Part shown: positions 1 to 14,379 of the stretch, piece after piece
Position numbering within the stretch: position 1 is the stretch's first letter
Layout: each line of letters begins with the position of its first letter
Assembly (NCBI RefSeq): GCF_907165205.1
Contig: NC_058192.1
Span: 34,190,001 to 34,254,000, forward strand
Length of the DNA stretch: 64,000 nucleotides
From: Coccinella septempunctata
Lineage: Eukaryota; Arthropoda; Insecta; Coleoptera; Coccinellidae
Reading direction: 5' to 3'
Position numbers and translations under genes: made by a program
Notes under the pieces: generated by a model
The model's database searches: none
The model's input: the letters and a program-made list of their open reading frames with translations, nothing else
What the model was told of the DNA's origin: nothing

Positions 1-3000
1 ATTTCAGTTCGATAGTTCTGATAGGAATTGAGATTTCAGTGGTCGATTCGACAAAATATCATTTCAATTCCTAAGGAACTATAGGATCAATTCGACCCAA
101 ATCTCGAAACTGTACACAGTTTTCGAATTGAGATGCACATGTTGAATTTCAGTTCGATAGTTCGGATAGGAATTGAGATTTCAGGGGTCAATTCGGCAAA
201 GTGTGATATCAATTCCTCGAAAACTATTGGATCAATTCGACCCAAATCTCGAAACTGTAAACAGTTTTCGAATTGAGATGCACATGTTGAATTTCAGTTC
301 GATAGTTCAGATAGGAATTGAGATTTCAGTGGTAAATTCGGCAAAGTGTGATATCAATTCCTAAAAACTGTTGGATCAATTCGACCTAAATCTTGAAACT
401 GCACATAGTTTTCGAATTGAGATGCACATGTTGAATTTCAGTTCGATAGTTCTGATAGGAATTAAGATTTCAGTGGTCGATTCGACAAAATATCATTTCA
501 ATTCCCAAGGAACTATTGGATCAATTCGACCCAAATCCCGAAACTATACACAGTTTTCGAATTGAGATGCACATGTTGAATTTCAGTTCGATAGTTCAGA
601 TAGGAATTGAGATTTCAGTGGTCAATTCGGCAAAGTGTGATATCAATTCCTAAAAACTGTTGGATCAATTCGAACCAAATCTTGAAACTGCACATAGTTT
701 TCGAATTGAGATGCACATGTTGAATTTCAGATCGATAGTTCTGATAGGAATAGAGATTTCAGTAGTCGATTCGACAAAATATCTTTTCAATTCCTAAGGA
801 ACTATTGGATCAATTCGATCCAGATCCCGAAACTCTACACAGTTTTCGAATTGAGATGCACATGTTGAATTTCAGTTCGATAGTTCTGATAGGAATTGAT
901 ATTTCAGTGGTCGATTCGACATAGTATCATTTCAATTCCTGAGGAACTATTGGATCAATTCGACCCAAATCTCGAAACTGTACACAGTTTTCGAATTGAG
1001 TTGCACATGTTGAATTTCAGTTCGATAGTTCTGATGGGAATTGAGATTTCAGTGGTCTAATCGGCAAAGTGTGATATCAATTCCTCAAAAACTGTTGGAC
1101 CAATTCGTCCCAAATCTTGAAACTGCACATAGTTTTCGAATTGAGATGCACATGTTGAATTTCAGATCGATAGTTCTGATAGGAATGGAGATTTCAGTAG
1201 TCGATTCGACAAAATATCTTTTCAATTCCTAAGGAACTATTGGATCAATTCGACCCAGATCCCGAAACTCTACACAGTTTCCGAATTGAGATGCACATGT
1301 TGAATTTCAGTTCGATAGTTCTAATAGGAATTGAGATTTCAGTGGTCTAATCGGCAAAGTGTGATATCAATTCCTCGAAAACTGTTGGATCAATTCGAAC
1401 CAAATCTTGAAACTCACATAGTTTTCGGATTGAGATGCACATGTTGAATTTCAGTTCGATAGTTAAGATAGGAATTGAGATTTCAGTGGTCAATTCGGCA
1501 AAAAGTGATATCAATTCCTAAAAGCTGTTGGATCGATTCGAACCATATCTTGAAACTGCACATAGTTTTCGAATTGAGATGCACATGTTGAATTTCAGTT
1601 CGATAGTTCTGATAGGAATTGAGATTTCAGTGGTCGATTCGACATAGTATCATTTCAATTCCTGAATAACTATTGGATCAATTCGACCCAAATCTCGAAA
1701 CTGTACACAGTTTTCGAATTGAGATGCACATGTTGAATTTCAGTTCGATAGTTCAGATATCAATTCGGCAAAGTGTGATATCAATTCCTCGAAAACTGTT
1801 GGATCAATTCGAACCAAATCTTGAAACTGCACATAGTTTTCGGATTGAGATGCACATGTTGAATTTCAGTTCGATAGTTCAGATAGGAATTGAGATTTCA
1901 GTGGTCTATTCGGCAAAGTGTGATATCAATTCCTCAAAAACTGTTGGATCAATTCGAACCAAATCTTGAAACAGCACATAGTTTTCGAATTGAGATGCAC
2001 ATATTGAATTTCAGTTCGATAGTTCTGATAGGAATTGAGATTTCAGTGGTGGATTCGACATAAAATCATTTCAATTCCTAAGGAACTATTGAATCAATTC
2101 GACCCAAATATCGAAACTGTACACAGTTTTCGAATTGAGATGCACATGTTGAATTTCAGTTCGATAGTTCTGATAGGAAATGAGATTTCAGTAGTCGATT
2201 CGACAAAATATAATTTCAATTCCTAAGGAACTATTGGATCAATTCGAACCAAATCTTGAAACTGCACATAGTTTTCGAATTGAGATGCACATGTTGAATT
2301 TCAGTTCGATAGTTCTGATAGGAATTGAGATTTCAGTGGTCGATTCGACATAGTATCATTTCAATTCCTAAGGAACTATTGGATCAATTCGACCCAAATC
2401 TCGAAACTGTACACAGTTTTCGAAGTGAGATGCACATGTTGAATTTCAGATCGATAGTTCTGATAGGAATGGAGATTTCAGTAGTCGATTCGACTAAATA
2501 TCATTTCAATTCCTAAGGAACTATTGGATCAATTCGACCAAAATCCCGAAACTCTACACAGTTTCCGAATTGAGATGCACATGTTGAATTTCAGTTCGAT
2601 AGTTCAGATAGGAATTGAGATTTCAGTGGTCAATTCGGCAAAGTGTGATATCAATTCCTAAAAACTGTCGGATCAATTAAAACCAAATCTTGAAACTGCA
2701 CATAGTTTTCGAATTGAGATGCACATGTTGAATTTCAGTTCGATAGTTCTGATAGGAATGGAGATTTCAGTGGTCTATTCGGCAAAGTGTGATATCAATT
2801 CCTCAAAAACTGTTGGACCAATTCGACCCAAATCTTGAAACTGCACATAGTTTTCGAATTGAGATGCACATGTTGAATTTCAGATCGATAGTTCTGATAG
2901 GAATGGAGATTCCAGTAGTCGATTCGACAAAATATCATTTCAATTCCTAAGAAACTATTGGATCAATTCGAACCAAATCTTGAAACTGCACATAGTTTTC

Positions 3001-3118
3001 GAATTGAGATGCACATGTTGAATTTCAGTTCGATAGTTCAGAATGGAATTGAGATTTCAGTGGTCAATTCGGCAAAGTGTGATATCAATTCCTCAAAAAC
3101 TGTTGGACCAATTCGTCC

Positions 3119-3165
3119 CAAATTCAGATTTCCCAATTCAGATTTCGACATAGTATCATTTCGAT
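3119..3165. repeat. Rearranged partial monomer with 14-bp direct repeat
   Basis: A monomer is broken and rejoined here. The text reads AATTCAGATTTC, then CC, then AATTCAGATTTC, a 12-bp direct repeat with a 14-bp period. It then rejoins class A sequence at GACATAGTATC. The distance between equivalent points in the flanking units (about 3,049 to 3,270) is 221 bp, that is one monomer plus 76 bp, so a 76-bp partial unit is present. Confidence 0.8.
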
Positions 3166-3839
3166 TCCTAAAGAACTATTGGATCAATTCGACCCAAATC
3201 TCGAAACTGTACACAGTTTTCGAATTGAGATGCACATGTTGAATTTCAGTTCGAAAGTTCAGATAGGAATTGAGATTTCAGTGGTCAATTCGGCAAAGTG
3301 TGAAATCAATTCCTCGAAAACTGTTGGACCAATTCGAACCCAATCTTGAAAATGCACATAGTTTTCGGATTGAGCTGCACATGTTGAATTTCAGTTCGAT
3401 ACTTCAGATAGGAATTGAGATTTCAGTGGTCAATTCGGCAAAGTGTGATATCAATTCCTCAAAAACTGTGGGATCAATTCGAACCAAATCTTGAAACAGC
3501 ACATAGTTTTCGAATTGAGATGCACATGTTGAATTTCAGTTCGACAGTTCTGATAGGAATTGAGATTTCAGTGGTCGATTCGACAAAATATCATTTCAAT
3601 TCCCAAGGAACTATTGGATCAATTCTACCCAAATCCCGAAACTGTACACAGTTTTCGAAATGAGATGCACATGTTGCATTTCAGTTCGATAGTTCAGATA
3701 GGAATTGAGACTTCAGTGGTCAATTCGGCAAAGTGTGATATCAAATATTAAAAACTGTTGGACCAATTCGTCCCAAATCTTGAAACTGCACATAGTTTTC
3801 GAATTGAGATGCACATGTTGAATTTCAGTTCGATAGTTC

Positions 3840-4440
3840 TGATAGGAATTGAGATTTCAGTGGTCGATTCGGCAAAGTGTGATATCAATTCCTCAAAAAC
3901 TGTTGGATCAATTCGATCCAAATCTTGAAACTGCACATAGTTTTCGAATTGAGATGCACATGTTGAATTTCAGTTCGATAGTTCTGATAGGAATTGAGAT
4001 TTCAGTGGTCGATTCGGCAAAGTGTGATATCAATTCCTCAAAAACTGTTGGACCAATTCGTCCCAAATCTTGAAACTGCACATAGTTTTCGAATTGAGAT
4101 GCACATGTTGAATTTCAGTTCGATAGTTCTGATAGGAATTGAGATTTCAGTGGTCGATTCGGCAAAGTGTGATATCAATTCCTCAAAAACTGTTGGACCA
4201 ATTCGTCCCAAATCTTGAAACTTCACATAGTTTTCGAATTGAGATGCACATGTTGAATTTCAGTTCGATAGTTCTGATAGGAATTGAGATTTCAGTGGTC
4301 GATTCGGCAAAGTGTGATATCAATTCCTCAAAAACTGTTGGACCAATTCATCCCAAATCTTGAAACTGCACATAGTTTTCGAATTGAGATGCACATGTTG
4401 AATTTCAGATCGATAGTTCAGATAGGAATGGAGATTTCAA
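3840..4440. repeat. Run of near-identical class B monomers
   Basis: Four successive 145-bp units, with equivalent points at 3,849, 3,994, 4,139 and 4,284, are almost identical. They differ only at scattered bases such as GATCC versus GTCCC and CTGCAC versus CTTCAC. This is simple monomeric homogenisation, in contrast to the block duplications elsewhere, and suggests recent local amplification. Confidence 0.85.
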
Positions 4441-4717
4441 TAGTCGATTGGACAAAATATCATTTCAATTCCTAAGGAACTATTGGATCAATTCGACCCA
4501 AATCCCGAAACTGTACACATTTTCCGAATTGAGATGCACATGTTGAATTTCAGTTCGATAGTTCAGATAGGAATTGAGATTTCAGTGGTCAATTCGGCAA
4601 AGTGTGATATCAATTCCTAAAAACTGTTGGATCAATTCGATCCAAATCTTGAAACTGCACATAGTTTTCGAATTGAGATGCACATGTTGAATTTCAGTTC
4701 GATAGTTCTGATAGGAA

Positions 4718-5590
4718 TTGAGATTTCAGTGGACGATTCGACATAGTATCATTTCAATTCCTGAAAAACTATTGGATCAATTCGACCCAAATCTCGAAAC
4801 TGTACACAGTTTTCGAATTGAGATACACATGTTGAATTTCAGTTCGATAGTTCAGATAGGAATTGAGATTTCAGTGGTCAATTCGGCAAAGTGTGATATC
4901 AATTCCTCGAAAACTGTTGGACCAATTCGAACCAAATCTTGAAATTTCACACAGTTCTCGAATTGAGAGGCACATGTTGAATTTCAGTTCGAAAGTTCAG
5001 ATAGGAATTGAGATTTCAGTTATCAATTCGGCAAAGTGTGATATCAATTCCTCGAAAACTGTTGCATCAATTCGAACCAAATCTTGAAACTGCACATAGT
5101 TTTCGAATTGAGATGCACATGTTGAATTTCAGTTCGATAGTTCTGATAGGAATTGAGATTTCAGTGGACGATTCGACATAGTATCATTTCAATTCCTAAA
5201 AAACTATTGGTTCAATTCGACCCAAATCTCGAAACTGTACACAGTTTTCGAATTGAGATACACATGTTGAATTTCAGTTCGATAGTTCAGATAGGAATTG
5301 AGATTTCAGTGGTCAATTCGGCAAAGTGTGATATCAATTCCTAAAAACTGTTGGACCAATTCGAACCAAATCTTGAAATTTTACACAGTTCTCGAATTGA
5401 GAGGCACATGTTGAATTTCAGTTCGAAAGTTCAGATAGGAATTGAGATTTCAGTTATCAATTCGGCAAAGTGTGATATCAATTCCTCGAAAACTGTTGGA
5501 TCAATTCGACCCAAATCCCGAAACTGTACACAGTTTTCGAATTGAGATGCACATGTTGAATTTCAGTTCGATAGTTCAGATAGGAATTGA
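4718..5590. repeat. Tandem duplication of a trimer (435 bp)
   Basis: The three-monomer block starting at 4,718 recurs from 5,153, an offset of 435 bp (3 x 145). Both copies share private variants: GTGGACGATTCGACATAG, GAATTGAGATACACATG and the unusual GAAATTTCACACAGTTC/GAAATTTTACACAGTTC followed by GAGAGGCACATG. The same trimer periodicity appears at the other end of the window (61.4-63 kb). Confidence 0.85.
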
Positions 5591-6309
5591 GATTTCAGTG
5601 GTCAATTCGGCAAAGTGTGATATTAATTCCTAAAAACTGTTGGATCAATTCAAACCAAATTTTGAAACTGCACATAGTTTTCGAATTGAGATGCACATGT
5701 TGAATTTCAGTTCGATAGTTCTGATAGGAATGGAGATTTCAGTGGTCGATTCGACATAGTATCATTTCAATTCCCAAGGAACTATTGGATCAATTCGACC
5801 CAAATCTCGAAACTGTACACAGTTTTCGAATTGAGATGCACATGTTGAATTTCAGATCGATAGTTCTGATAGGAATGGAGATTTCAGTAGTCGATTCGAC
5901 AAAATATCATTTCAATTCCTAAGGAACTATTGCATCAATTCGACCAAAATCCCGAAACTCTACACAGTTTCCGAATTGAGATGCACATGTTGAATTTCAG
6001 TTCGATAGTTCAGATAGGAATTGAGATTTCAGTGGTCAATTCGGCAAAGTGTGATATCAATTCCTAAAAACTGTTGGATCAATTAAAACCAAATCTTGAA
6101 ACTGCACATAGTTTTCGAATTGAGATGCACATGTTGAATTTCAGTTCTATAGTTCTGATAGGAATGGAGATTTCAGTGGTCTATTCGGCAAAGTGTGATA
6201 TCAATTCCTCAAAAACTGTTGGACCAATTCGACACAAATCTTGAAACTGCACATAGTTTTCGAATTGAGATGCACATGTTGAATTTCAGATCGATAGTTC
6301 TGATAGGAA

Positions 6310-7470
6310 TTGAGATTTCAGTGGACGATTCGACATAGTATCATTTCGATTCCTAAGGAACTATTGGATCAATTCGACCCAAATCTCGAAACTGTACACA
6401 GTTTTCGAATTGAGATGCACATGTTGAATTTCAGTTCGAAAGTTCAGATAGGAATTGAGATTTCAGTGGTCAATTCGGCAAAGTGTGAAATCAATTCCTC
6501 GAAAACTGTTGGACCAATTCGAACCCAATCTTGAAAATGCACATAGTTTTCGGATTGAGCTGCACATGTTGAATTTCAGTTCGATACTTCAGATAGGAAT
6601 TGAGATTTCAGTGGTCAATTCGGCAAAGTGTGATATCAATTCCTCAAAAACTGTAGGATCAATTCGAACCAAATCTTGAAATAGCACATAGTTTTCGAAT
6701 TGAGATGCACATGTTTAATTTCAGTTCGATAGTTCAGAATGGAATTGAGATTTCAGTGGTCAATTCGGCAACGTGTGATATCAATTCCTCAAAAACTGTT
6801 ATACCAATTCGTCCCAAATCTTGAAACTGCACATAGTTTTCGAATTGAGATGCACACGTTGAATTTCAGATCGATAGTTCTGATAGGAATTGAGATTTCA
6901 GTGGACGATTCGACATAGTATCATTTCGATTCCTAAGGAACTATTGGATCAATTCGACCCAAATCTCGAAACTGTACACAGTTTTCGAATTGAGATGCAC
7001 ATGTTGAATTTCAGTTCGAAAGTTCAGATAGGAATTGAGATTTCAGTGGTCAATTCGGCAAAGTGTGAAATCAATTCCTCGAAAACTGTTGGACCAATTC
7101 GAACCCAATCTTGAAAATGCACATAGTTTTCGGATTGAGCTGCACATGTTGAATTTCAGTTCGATACTTCAGATAGGAATTGAGATTTCAGTGGTCAATT
7201 CGGCAAAGTGTGATATCAATTCCTCAAAAACTGTAGGATCAATTCGAACCAAATCTTGAAATAGCACATAGTTTTCGAATTGAGATGCACATGTTGAATT
7301 TCAGTTCGACAGTTCTGATAGGAATTGAGACTTCAGTGGTCGATTCGACAAAATATCATTTCAATTCCCAAGGAACTATTGGATCAATTCAACCCAAATC
7401 CCGAAACTGTACACAGTTTTCGAATTGAGATGCACATGTTGAATTTCAGTTCGATAGTTCAGATAGGAAT
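6310..7470. repeat. Tandem duplication of a tetramer (580 bp)
   Basis: The block starting at 6,310 recurs from 6,890, an offset of 580 bp (4 x 145). Shared private variants include AACCCAATCTTGAAAATGC, CGGATTGAGCTGCACATG and CGATACTTCAGATAGG. A related but non-adjacent copy of the same variant set lies at about 3,160-3,500, so this block has moved within the array as well as duplicating in tandem. Confidence 0.88.
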
Positions 7471-7529
7471 TGAGATTTCAGTGGTCAATTCGGCAAAGTG
7501 TAATATTAATTCCTAAAAACTTTTGGATC

Positions 7530-10260
7530 AATTCGAACCAAATTTTGAAACTGCACATAGTTTTCGAATTGAGATGCACATGTTGAATTTCAGTTCCATA
7601 GTTCTGATAGGAATCGAGATTTCAGTGGACGATTCAACATAGTATCATTTCAATTCCTAAAGAACTATTGGATCAATTCGACCCAAATCTCGTAACTGTA
7701 CACAGTTTTCGAATTGAGATGCACATGTTGAATTTCAGTTCGATAGTTCAGATAGGAATTGATATTTCAGTGGTCAATTCTGCAAAGTGTGATATCCATT
7801 CCTCGAAAACTGTTGGATCAATTCGAACCAAATCTTGAAACTACACATAGTTTTCGGATTGACATGTACATGTTGAATTTCAGCTCGATAGTTCAGATAG
7901 GAATTGAGATTTCAGTGGTCTATTCGGCAAAGTGTGATATCAATTCCTCAAAAACTCTTGGACCAACTCGACCCAAAACTTGAAACTGCACATATTTTTC
8001 GAATTGAGATGCACATGTTGAATTTCAGTTCGATAGTTCGGATAGGAATTGAGATTTCAGTGGTCGATTCGAAAAAGTATCATTTCAATTCCTGAGGAAC
8101 TATTGGATCAATTTGAACCAAATCTTGAAACTGCACATAGTTTTCGAATTGAGATGACATGTTGAATTTCAGTTCGATAGTTAAGATAGGAATTGAGATG
8201 TCAGTGGTCAATTCGGCAAAGTGTGATATCAATTCTTCAAAAACTTTTGGACCAATTCGACCCCAATCTTGGAACTGCACATAGTTTTCGAATTGACATG
8301 CACATGTTGAATTTCAGATCGATAGTTCTGATAGGAATGGAGATTTCAGTAGGCGATTCGACAAAATATTATTCCAATTCCTAAGGAACTTTTGGATCAA
8401 TTCGAACCAAATCTTGAAACTGCACATGGTTTTCGAATTGAGATACACATGATGAATTTCAGTTCGACAGTTCAGATAGGAATTGAGATTTCAGTGGTCA
8501 ATTCAACAAAGTGTGTTATATATTCCTCGAAAACTGTTGGATCAATTCGAACCAAATCTTGGAACTGCACATAATTTTCGAATTGAGATGCACATGATGA
8601 ATTTCAGTTCGACAGTTCAGATAGGAATTGAGATTTCAGTGGTCAATTCAACAAAGTGTGTTATCAATTCCTCGAAAACTGTTGGATCAATTCGAACCAA
8701 ATCTTGGAACTGCATATAATTTTCGAATTGAGATGCACATGTTGAATTTCAGATCGATAGTTCTGATAGGAATGAAGATTTCAGTAGTCGATTCGGCAAA
8801 ATATCATTCCAATTCCTAAGGAACTATTGGATCAATTCGAACCAAATCTTGAAACTGCACATGGTTTTCGAATTGAGATGCACATTATGAATTTCAGTTC
8901 GACAGTTCAGATAGGAATTGAGATTTCAGTGGTCAATTCAACAAAGTGTGATATCAATTCCTCGAAAACTGTTGGATCAATTCCAACCCAATCTTAAAAT
9001 TTTACACAGTTTTCGAATCGAGATGCATATGTTGAATTTCAGTTCGATAGTTCAGATAGGAAATGAGATTTCAGTGGTCAATTCGGCAAAGTGTTATATC
9101 AATTCCTTGAAAACTGTTGGATCAATTCGAATCAAATCTTGAAACTGCACGTAGTTTTCGAAATGAGATGCATATGTTGAATATCAGTTCGATAGTTCTG
9201 ATAGGAATTGAGATTTCAGTGGTCTATTCGGCAAAGTGTGATATCAATTCCTCAAAAACTGTTGGACCAATTCGACCCAAATCTTGAAACTGCACATAGT
9301 TTTCGAATTGAGATGCACATGTTGAATTTCAGTTCGATAGTTCTGATAGGAATGGAGTTTTGATTCGGCAAAGTATGACATCAATTCCTAAAAACTGTTG
9401 GATCAATTCGAACCAAATCTTGAAACTGCACATAGTTTTCGAATTGAGATGCACATGTTGAATTTCAGTTCGATAGTTCTGATAGGAATCGAGATTTCAG
9501 TGGACGATTCAACATAGTATCATTTGAATTCCTAAGGCACTATTGGATCAATTCGACCCAAACCTCTAAACTGTGCACAGTTTTCGAATTGAGATGCACA
9601 TGTTGAATTTCAGTTCGATAGTTCAGATAGGAATTGAGATTTCAGTGGTCAATTCGGCAAAGTGTGATATCAATTCCTCGAAAACTGTTGGATCAATTCA
9701 AACCAAATCTTAAAATTTTACACAGTTTTCGAATCGAGATGCATATGTTGAATTTCAGTTCGATAGTTCTGATAGGAATTGAGATTTCAGTGGTCTATTC
9801 GGCAAAGTGTGATATCAATTCCTCGAAAACTGTTGGACAAATTCGACCCAAATCTTGAAACTGCACATAGTTTTCGAATTGAGATGCACATGTTGAATTT
9901 CAGTTCGATAGTTCAGATAGGAATTGAGATTTCAGTGGTCAATTCGGCAAAGTGTTATATCAATTCCTTGAAAACTGTTGGATCAATTCGAATCAAATCT
10001 TGAAACTGCACATAGTTTTCGAAATGAGATGCATATGTTGAATTTCAGTTCGATAGTTCTGATAGGAATTGAGATTTCAGTGGTCTATTCGGCAAAGTGT
10101 GCTATCAATTCCTCAAAAACTGTTGGACCAATTCGACACAAATCTTGAAACTGCACATAGTTTTCGAATTGAGATGCACATGTTGAATTTCAGTTCGATA
10201 GTTCTGATAGGAATGGAGTTTTGATTCGGCAAAGTATGACATCAATTCCTAAAAACTGTT
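7530..10260. repeat. HOR block, copy 1 of a 3,597-bp-offset repeat
   Basis: About 2.7 kb here is repeated at 11,127-13,860 with a constant offset of 3,597 bp. The offset equals 25 x 145 minus 28. The 28 bp are explained by three 136-bp monomers (9 bp short each) and one unit with a 1-bp deletion (GAGATGACATG). Shared private variants include TTCCATAGTTC, GATATCCATTCC, GGATTGACATGTACATG and AAATCTTAAAATTTTACAC. Part of it (about 9,040-10,290) also matches 24,180-25,430 at an offset of 15,140. Confidence 0.9.
9340..9475. repeat. 136-bp deletion monomer (first of about 30)
   Basis: The unit reads GGAATGGAGTTTTGATTCGG in place of the usual GGAATTGAGATTTCAGTGGTC..., losing 8 bp, and CCTAAAAACTG for CCTCGAAAACTG, losing 1 bp. 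About 30 copies occur, all between 9.3 and 46.5 kb, often in adjacent pairs. They account exactly for the non-multiple-of-145 spacing of the HOR blocks. Confidence 0.88.
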
Positions 10261-10890
10261 GGATCAATTCGAACCAAATCTTGAAACGGCACATAGTTTT
10301 CGAATTGAGATGCACATGATGAATTTCAGTTCGACAGTTCAGATAGGAATTGAGATTTCAGTGGTCAATTCAACAAAGTGTGTTATCAATTCCTCGAAAA
10401 CTGTTGGATCAATTCGAACCAAATCTTGGAACTGCACATAATTTTCGAATTGAGATGCACATGTTGAATTTCAGATCGATAGTTCTGATAGGAATGAAGA
10501 TTTCAGTGGTCGATTCGACAAAATATCATTTCAATTCCCAAGGAACTGTAGGATCAATTCGATCCAAATCTCGAAAATGTACACAGTATTCGAATTGAGA
10601 TGCACATGTTGAATTTCAGTTCGATAGTTCAGATAGGAATTGAGATTTTAGTGGTCAATTCGGCAAAGTGTGATATCAATTCCTCAAAAACTGTTGGATC
10701 AATTCTACCCAAATCTTGAAACTACACATAGTTTTCGAATTGAGATGCACATGTTGAATTTCAGATCGATAGTTCTGAAAGGAATGAAGATTTCAGTGGT
10801 CGATTCGACAAAATATCATTTCAATTCCCAAGGAACTGTAGGATCAATTCGATCCAAATCTCGAAAATGTACACAGTATTCGAATTGAGA
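10259..10890. repeat. Satellite block shared with 26,558-27,187
   Basis: This segment carries variants such as CCCAAGGAACTGTAGG and GAAAATGTACACAGTATTCG. It recurs at 26,558-27,187 (offset 16,299). A two-monomer part of it is present twice in tandem there, at about 26,890 and 27,180. It separates the two copies of the 3,597-bp-offset repeat. Confidence 0.82.
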
Positions 10891-11126
10891 TGCACATGTT
10901 GAATTTCAGTTCGATAGTTCAGATAGGAATTGAGATTTCAGTGGTCTATTCGGCAAAGTGTGATATCAATTCCTCAAAAACTGTAGGACCAATTCGACCC
11001 AAATCTTGAAACTGCACATAGTTTTCGAAATGAGATGCACATGTTGAATTTCAGTTCGATAGTTCTGATAGGAATGGAGTTTTGATTCGGCAAAGTATGA
11101 CATCAATTCCTAAAAACTGTTGGATC

Positions 11127-13860
11127 AATTCGAACCAAATTTTGAAACTGCACATAGTTTTCGAATTGAGATGCACATGTTGAATTTCAGTTCCATAGTT
11201 CTGATAGGAATCGAGATTTCAGTGGACGATTCAACATAGTATCATTTCAATTCCTAAAGAACTATTGGATCAATTCGACCCAAATCTCGTAACTGTACAC
11301 AGTTTTCGAATTGAGATGCACATGTTGAATTTCAGTTCGATAGTTCAGATAGGAATTGATATTTCAGTGGTCAATTCTGCAAAGTGTGATATCCATTCCT
11401 CGAAAACTGTTGGATCAATTTGAACCAAATCTTGAAACTACACATAGTTTTCGGATTGACATGTACATGTTGAATTTCAGCTCGATAGTTCAGATAGGAA
11501 TTGAGATTTCAGTGGTCTATTCGGCAAAGTGTGATTTCAATTCCTCAAAAACTCTTGGACCAACTCGACCCAAAACTTGAAACTGCACATATTTTTCGAT
11601 TTGAGATGCACATGTTGAATTTCAGTTCGATAGTTCGGATAGGAATTGAGATTTCAGTGGTCGATTCGAAAAAGTATCATTTCAATTCCTGAGGAACTAT
11701 TGGATCAATTTGAACCAAATCTTGAAACTGCACATAGTTTTCGAATTGAGATGACATGTTGAATTTCAGTTCGATAGTTAAGATAGGAATTGAGATGTCA
11801 GTGGTCAATTCGGCAAAGTGTGATATCAATTCTTCAAAAACTTTTGGACCAATTCGACCCCAATCTTGGAACTGCACATAGTTTTCGAATTGACATGCAC
11901 ATGTTGAATTTCAGATCGATAGTTCTGATAGGAATGGAGATTTCAGTAGTCGATTCGACAAAATATTATTCCAATTCCTAAGGAACTTTTGGATCAATTC
12001 GAACCAAATCTTGAAACTGCACATGGTTTTCGAATTGAGATGCACATGATGAATTTCAGTTCGACAGTTCAGATAGGAATTGAGATTTCAGTGGTCAATT
12101 CAACAAAGTGTGTTATCAATTCCTCGAAAACTGTTGGATCAATTCGAACCAAATCTTGGAACTGCACATAATTTTCGAATTGAGATGCACATGATGAATT
12201 TCAGTTCGACAGTTCAGATAGGAATTGAGATTTCAGTGGTCAATTCAACAAAGTGTGTTATCAATTCCTCGAAAACTGTTGGATCAATTCGAACCAAATC
12301 TTGGAACTGCATATAATTTTCGAATTGAGATGCACATGTTGAATTTCAGATCGATAGTTCTGATAGGAATGAAGATTTCAGTAGTCGATTCGGCAAAATA
12401 TCATTCCAATTCCTAAGGAACTATTGGATCAATTCGAACCAAATCTTGAAACTGCACATGGTTTTCGAATTGAGATGCACATGATGAATTTCAGTTCGAC
12501 AGTTCAGATAGGAATTGAGATTTCAGTGGTCAATTCAACAAAGTGTGATATCAATTCCTCGAAAACTGTTGGATCAATTCCAACCCAATCTTAAAATTTT
12601 ACACAGTTTTCGAATCGAGATGCATATGTTGAATTTCAGTTCGATAGTTCAGATAGGAAATGAGATTTCAGTGGTCAATTCGGCAAAGTGTTATATCAAT
12701 TCCTTGAAAACTGTTGGATCAATTCGAATCAAATCTTGAAACTGCACGTAGTTTTCGACATGAGATGCATATGTTGAATTTCAGTTCGATAGTTCTGATA
12801 GGAATTGAGATTTCAGTGGTCTATTCGGCAAAGTGTGATATCAATTCCTCAAAAACTGTTGGACCAATTCGACCCAAATCTTGAAACTGCACATAGTTTT
12901 CGAATTGAGATGCACATGTTGAATTTTAGTTCGATAGTTCTGATAGGAATGGAGTTTTGATTCGGCAAAGTATGACATCAATTCCTAAAAACTGTTGGAT
13001 CAATTCGAACCAAATCTTGAAACTGCACATAGTTTTCGAATTGAGATGCACATGTTGAATTTCAGTTCGATAGTTCTGATAGGAATCGAGATTTCAGTGG
13101 ACGATTCAACATAGTATCATTTGAATTCCTAAGGCACTATTGGATCAATTCGACCCAAACCTCTAAACTGTGCACAGTTTTCGAATTGAGATGCACATGT
13201 TGAATTTCAGTTCGATAGTTCAGATAGGAATTGAGATTTCAGTGGTCAATTCGGCAAAGTGTGATATCAATTCCTCGAAAACTGTTGGATCAATTCCAAC
13301 CAAATCTTAAAATTTTACACAGTTTTCGAATCGAGATGCATATGTTGAATTTCAGTTCGATAGTTCTGATAGGAATTGAGATTTCAGTGGTCTATTCGGC
13401 AAAGTGTGATATCAATTCCTCAAAAACTGTTGGACCAATTCGACCCAAATCTTGAAACAGCACATAGTTTTCGAATTGAGATGCACATGTTGAATTTCAG
13501 TTCGATAGTTCAGATAGGAATTGAGATTTCAGTGGACAATTCGGCAAAGTGTTATATCAATTCCTTGAAAACTGTTGGATCAATTCGAATCAAATCTTGA
13601 AACTGCACATAGTTTTCGAAATGAGATGCATATGTTGAATTTCAGTTCGATAGTTCTGATAGGAATTGAGATTTCAGTGGTCTATTCGGCAAAGTGTGAT
13701 ATCAATTCCTCAAAAACTGTTGGACCAATTCGACCCAAATCTTGAAACTGCACATAGTTTTCGAATTGAGATGCACATGTTGAATTTCAGTTCGATAGTT
13801 CTGATAGGAATGGAGTTTTGATTCGGCAAAGTATGACATCAATTCCTAAAAACTGTTGGA
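11127..13860. repeat. HOR block, copy 2 of the 3,597-bp-offset repeat
   Basis: This block is colinear with 7,530-10,260, with few differences (for example GATTTCAATTCC at about 11,533 for GATATCAATTCC). It diverges from copy 1 just after the 136-bp monomer near 13,808. A third, shorter copy follows at 14,380-15,690, offset 3,171 bp (22 x 145 minus 19) from this one. Confidence 0.9.
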
Positions 13861-14379
13861 TCTATTCGAACCAAATCTTGAAACTGCACATAGTTTTCGA
13901 ATTGAGATGCACATGTTGAATTTCAGTTCGACAGTTCAGATAGGAATTGAGATTTCAGTGGTCGATTCGACAAAATATCATTTCAATTCCTAAGGAACTA
14001 TTGGATCAATTCGACCCAAATCCCGAAACTGTACACAGTTTTTGATTTGAGATGCACATGTTGAATTTTAGTTCGATAGTTCAGATAGGAATTGTGATTT
14101 CAGTGGTCAATTTGGCAAAGTGTCAAATCAATTCCTCGAAAACTGTTGGATCAATTCGAACCAAATTTTGGAACTGCACATAGTTTTCGGATTGAGATGC
14201 ACATGTAGAATTTCAGTTCGATAGTTCAGATAGGAATTGAGATTTTAGTGGTCAATTCGGCAAAGTGTGATATCAATTCCTCGAAAATTGTTGGATCAAT
14301 TCGAACCAAATCTTGAAACAGCACATAGTTTTCGAATTGAGATGCACATGTTGAATTTCAGTTCGATAGCTCTGATAGG

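Larger units (their letters stand above)
1..7530. repeat. Mixed-monomer satellite segment
   Basis: Two monomer classes are interspersed here. Class A reads CGATTCGACAAAATATC, then CTAAGGAACTATTGG, then CGAAACTGTACACAG. Class B reads CAATTCGGCAAAGTGTG, then CTCGAAAACTGTTGG, then TTGAAACTGCACATAG. They do not alternate regularly. The 136-bp and 87-bp deletion monomers typical of the central domain are absent. One 126-bp monomer lies near 1,750, where unit positions 17-35 are deleted (CAGATA joined to TCAATTCGG). The many 60-80 codon open frames are satellite artefacts. Confidence 0.9.
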
